A stretch of DNA of 64,000 nt from Streptomyces rishiriensis (lineage in GTDB: Bacteria > Actinomycetota > Actinomycetes > Streptomycetales > Streptomycetaceae): assembly GCF_003112535.1 (NCBI RefSeq), contig NZ_BEWA01000029.1, positions 1 to 64,000 on the forward strand. The letters are read 5' to 3'. Below the pieces are notes generated by a model, which did not search any database, was not told the DNA's origin, and saw only the letters and a program-made list of their open reading frames with translations. Made by a program: the position numbers and the translations under genes. The first letter of the stretch is position 1. The number at the start of each line of letters is the position of its first letter. Of this stretch, positions 63,801 through 64,000 are shown in pieces.

Positions 63801-64000
63801 GCGGGCGGAAGACCGCCCCGGCCGGGCTGCCCGACCTGACCTCCGCCGAGCGGCTCAGCGCCGAGCTGGGCGTCCTGTCCATGGACGCCTCGCGCCATCT
63901 GATGGACGATCACGGCGACTTCCTCGCCGAGCTGGGCGTGGTCTCGGCGCGGCGGCTGCGGGAGGCGCGGCACGGGGAGACCGTGCTGGTCGCGGGAGCC
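60857..64000 (+). CDS. dnaE2: Error-prone DNA polymerase III alpha subunit DnaE2 (partial)
   Basis: 1048 codons visible, still open at the window edge (family about 1,100-1,180 aa). PHP domain at the N-terminus: HLHTVSGFS and ALTDRDTLAGTV. The polymerase core has ARGSGAGSLVNHLLGI, catalytic Asp residues in LPDIDVDVES (about 433-437), GCFQIESPGQRDLVGRL and VFHEQIIDIVA, and FCKAHAVAFAVPTY. DnaE2 (ImuC) does mutagenic translesion synthesis in the SOS response. A Ser/Thr/Pro insertion at about 848-894, encoded by a 9-bp repeat, splits the helical region before GLRLALSDVHGISEAEA. ATG 60857 has GGGAGG at 6 nt. This reading frame is the coding one although a longer frame overlaps it. Confidence 0.95.
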   Translation, partial: MQGFTHLHTVSGFSLRYGASHPERLAERASERGMDALALTDRDTLAGTVRFAKACAKAGVRPLFGVDLAVTPPERRQGDASSVRRDRRRTPVRGGAFVDESTPRATFLARDGARGWADLCRLVTTAHAPAEDGTGLPSLPWAGNHGDGLTVLLGPASDVGRALAAGRPDRAARLLAPWREAYGDALRLEAVWHGRTGTGPGSLRLAARTVGFAAEQRIRPVLSNAVRYADPGQGPVADVLDAARRLVPVDPTKELDSGEAWLKGADAMLGAAERIVEAAGFRRDVAHRLLEQTRAAAAECLVDPEDDLGMGAVHFPEPRLVGADRRTAQRTLASRAAAGMVLRGYDRSAKARPYWERMHDELDIIAHHGFASYFLTVAQVVDDVRKMGIRVAARGSGAGSLVNHLLGIAHADPLEHGLLMERFLSRERIVLPDIDVDVESARRLEVYRAIIGRFGAERVATVAMPETYRVRHAIRDVGAALSMDPAEIDRVAKSFPHIRARDARAALAELPELRALAGEKERYGRLWELVEALDALPRGVAMHPCGVLLSDASLLSRTPVVPTSGEGFPMAQFDKDDVEDLGLLKLDVLGVRMQSAMAYAVAEVERATGERIDLDAVEEGDPATYRLIRSTETLGCFQIESPGQRDLVGRLQPAAFQDLVVDISLFRPGPVAADMVRPFIEARHGRAPVRYPHPDLEEPLRDTYGVVVFHEQIIDIVAIMTGCGRGEADRVRRGLSDPESQGRIKVWFAQRAAERGYNAETIQRTWEIVEAFGSYGFCKAHAVAFAVPTYQSAWLKTHHPAAFYAGLLTHDPGMYPKRLLLADARRRGVPILPLDVNRSGVAHRIELVSESTPSTPSTPSTPSTPSTPSTPSTPSTSSTSLTESANSADSADSAGRWGLRLALSDVHGISEAEAARIADGQPYASLLDFWERARPSRPLAGRLAQVGALDAFGANRRDLQLHLTELHRGGRGAGGGQLPLAGGRKTAPAGLPDLTSAERLSAELGVLSMDASRHLMDDHGDFLAELGVVSARRLREARHGETVLVAGA
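63410..63499 (+). repeat. 9-bp microsatellite inside dnaE2
   Basis: ACGCCGTCA (Thr-Pro-Ser) is repeated seven times exactly (63410-63472), then degenerates into ACGCCATCG, ACGTCATCG and ACGTCATTG. It encodes (TPS)n within the polymerase; being in multiples of three, changes in copy number keep the frame. GGACTCGGC-type repeats follow to 63540. Confidence 0.96.

Overview
This window is high-GC actinobacterial chromosomal DNA, most likely from a Streptomyces. The signs are the codon bias, the many GTG starts, the overlapping start and stop codons, and a gene order that (from memory, not checked) follows the Streptomyces coelicolor core segment from roughly dnaE2/sflA to recN/tlyA. No transposon, integrase, prophage or CRISPR array was seen.

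Layout. 0-0.25 kb: the end of an rRNA operon (5S rRNA and a 20-bp-stem terminator). 0.3-5 kb: a very long Arg/Asp repeat protein with a TPR-like C-terminus, a DUF1015 protein and a HAD phosphatase. 5-8 kb: a siderophore-type ABC importer (two permeases and an ATPase) behind an iron box, with no binding protein alongside. 8-14 kb: SCP2 protein, tlyA, NAD kinase, recN and a GT4 glycosyltransferase. 14-19 kb (minus): PucR regulator, FAD oxidoreductase and GH15 hydrolase. 19.5-25.6 kb: pyrG, Nudix hydrolase, a TPR/STAND-like protein and ald. 26-31 kb: a tightly coupled chromosome-maintenance run, parA-like / RHH-like protein / scpA / scpB / rluB. 31-32.8 kb: a Nudix-winged-helix regulator coupled to an ADP-ribosylglycohydrolase behind a 37-bp palindrome. 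32.8-34.5 kb (minus): exported protein, DUF6529-like membrane protein and Rieske protein. 34.8-39.3 kb: aroH, tyrA, cmk, a plsC-like gene and der. 39.5-45.4 kb: two Streptomyces-type hypotheticals, an Rpf/LysM muralytic protein with a long leader, an I78-like inhibitor, PAP2 phosphatase and PIG-V-like mannosyltransferase. 45.8-51.9 kb: MFS exporter, acyl-CoA dehydrogenase, SepF-like sflA, a DUF5685 protein with a 24-cysteine tail and a conservon-type GTPase. 52-58 kb: a more variable stretch with an FAD/NAD(P) protein, an LLM flavin oxidoreductase, a 1-kb gene-poor region, a streptogrisin-type protease and a cutinase-like protein. 58-64 kb: PucR-like regulator, a DUF3533-type membrane gene broken by an 8-bp tandem duplication, and dnaE2 (running off the end) behind a LexA-type SOS box.

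The points most worth a second look are the frameshift in the membrane gene, the in-frame 9-bp microsatellite inside dnaE2, the Nudix regulator/ADP-ribosylglycohydrolase module, the Rieske/DUF6529 redox operon, the cysteine-tail protein beside a small GTPase, the ParA/RHH pair in front of scpAB, and the RDDRG repeat protein next to the rRNA operon. Short tandem repeats of 9, 16, 17 and 35 bp recur between genes. Product names rest on reading the protein sequences; no database search was possible.
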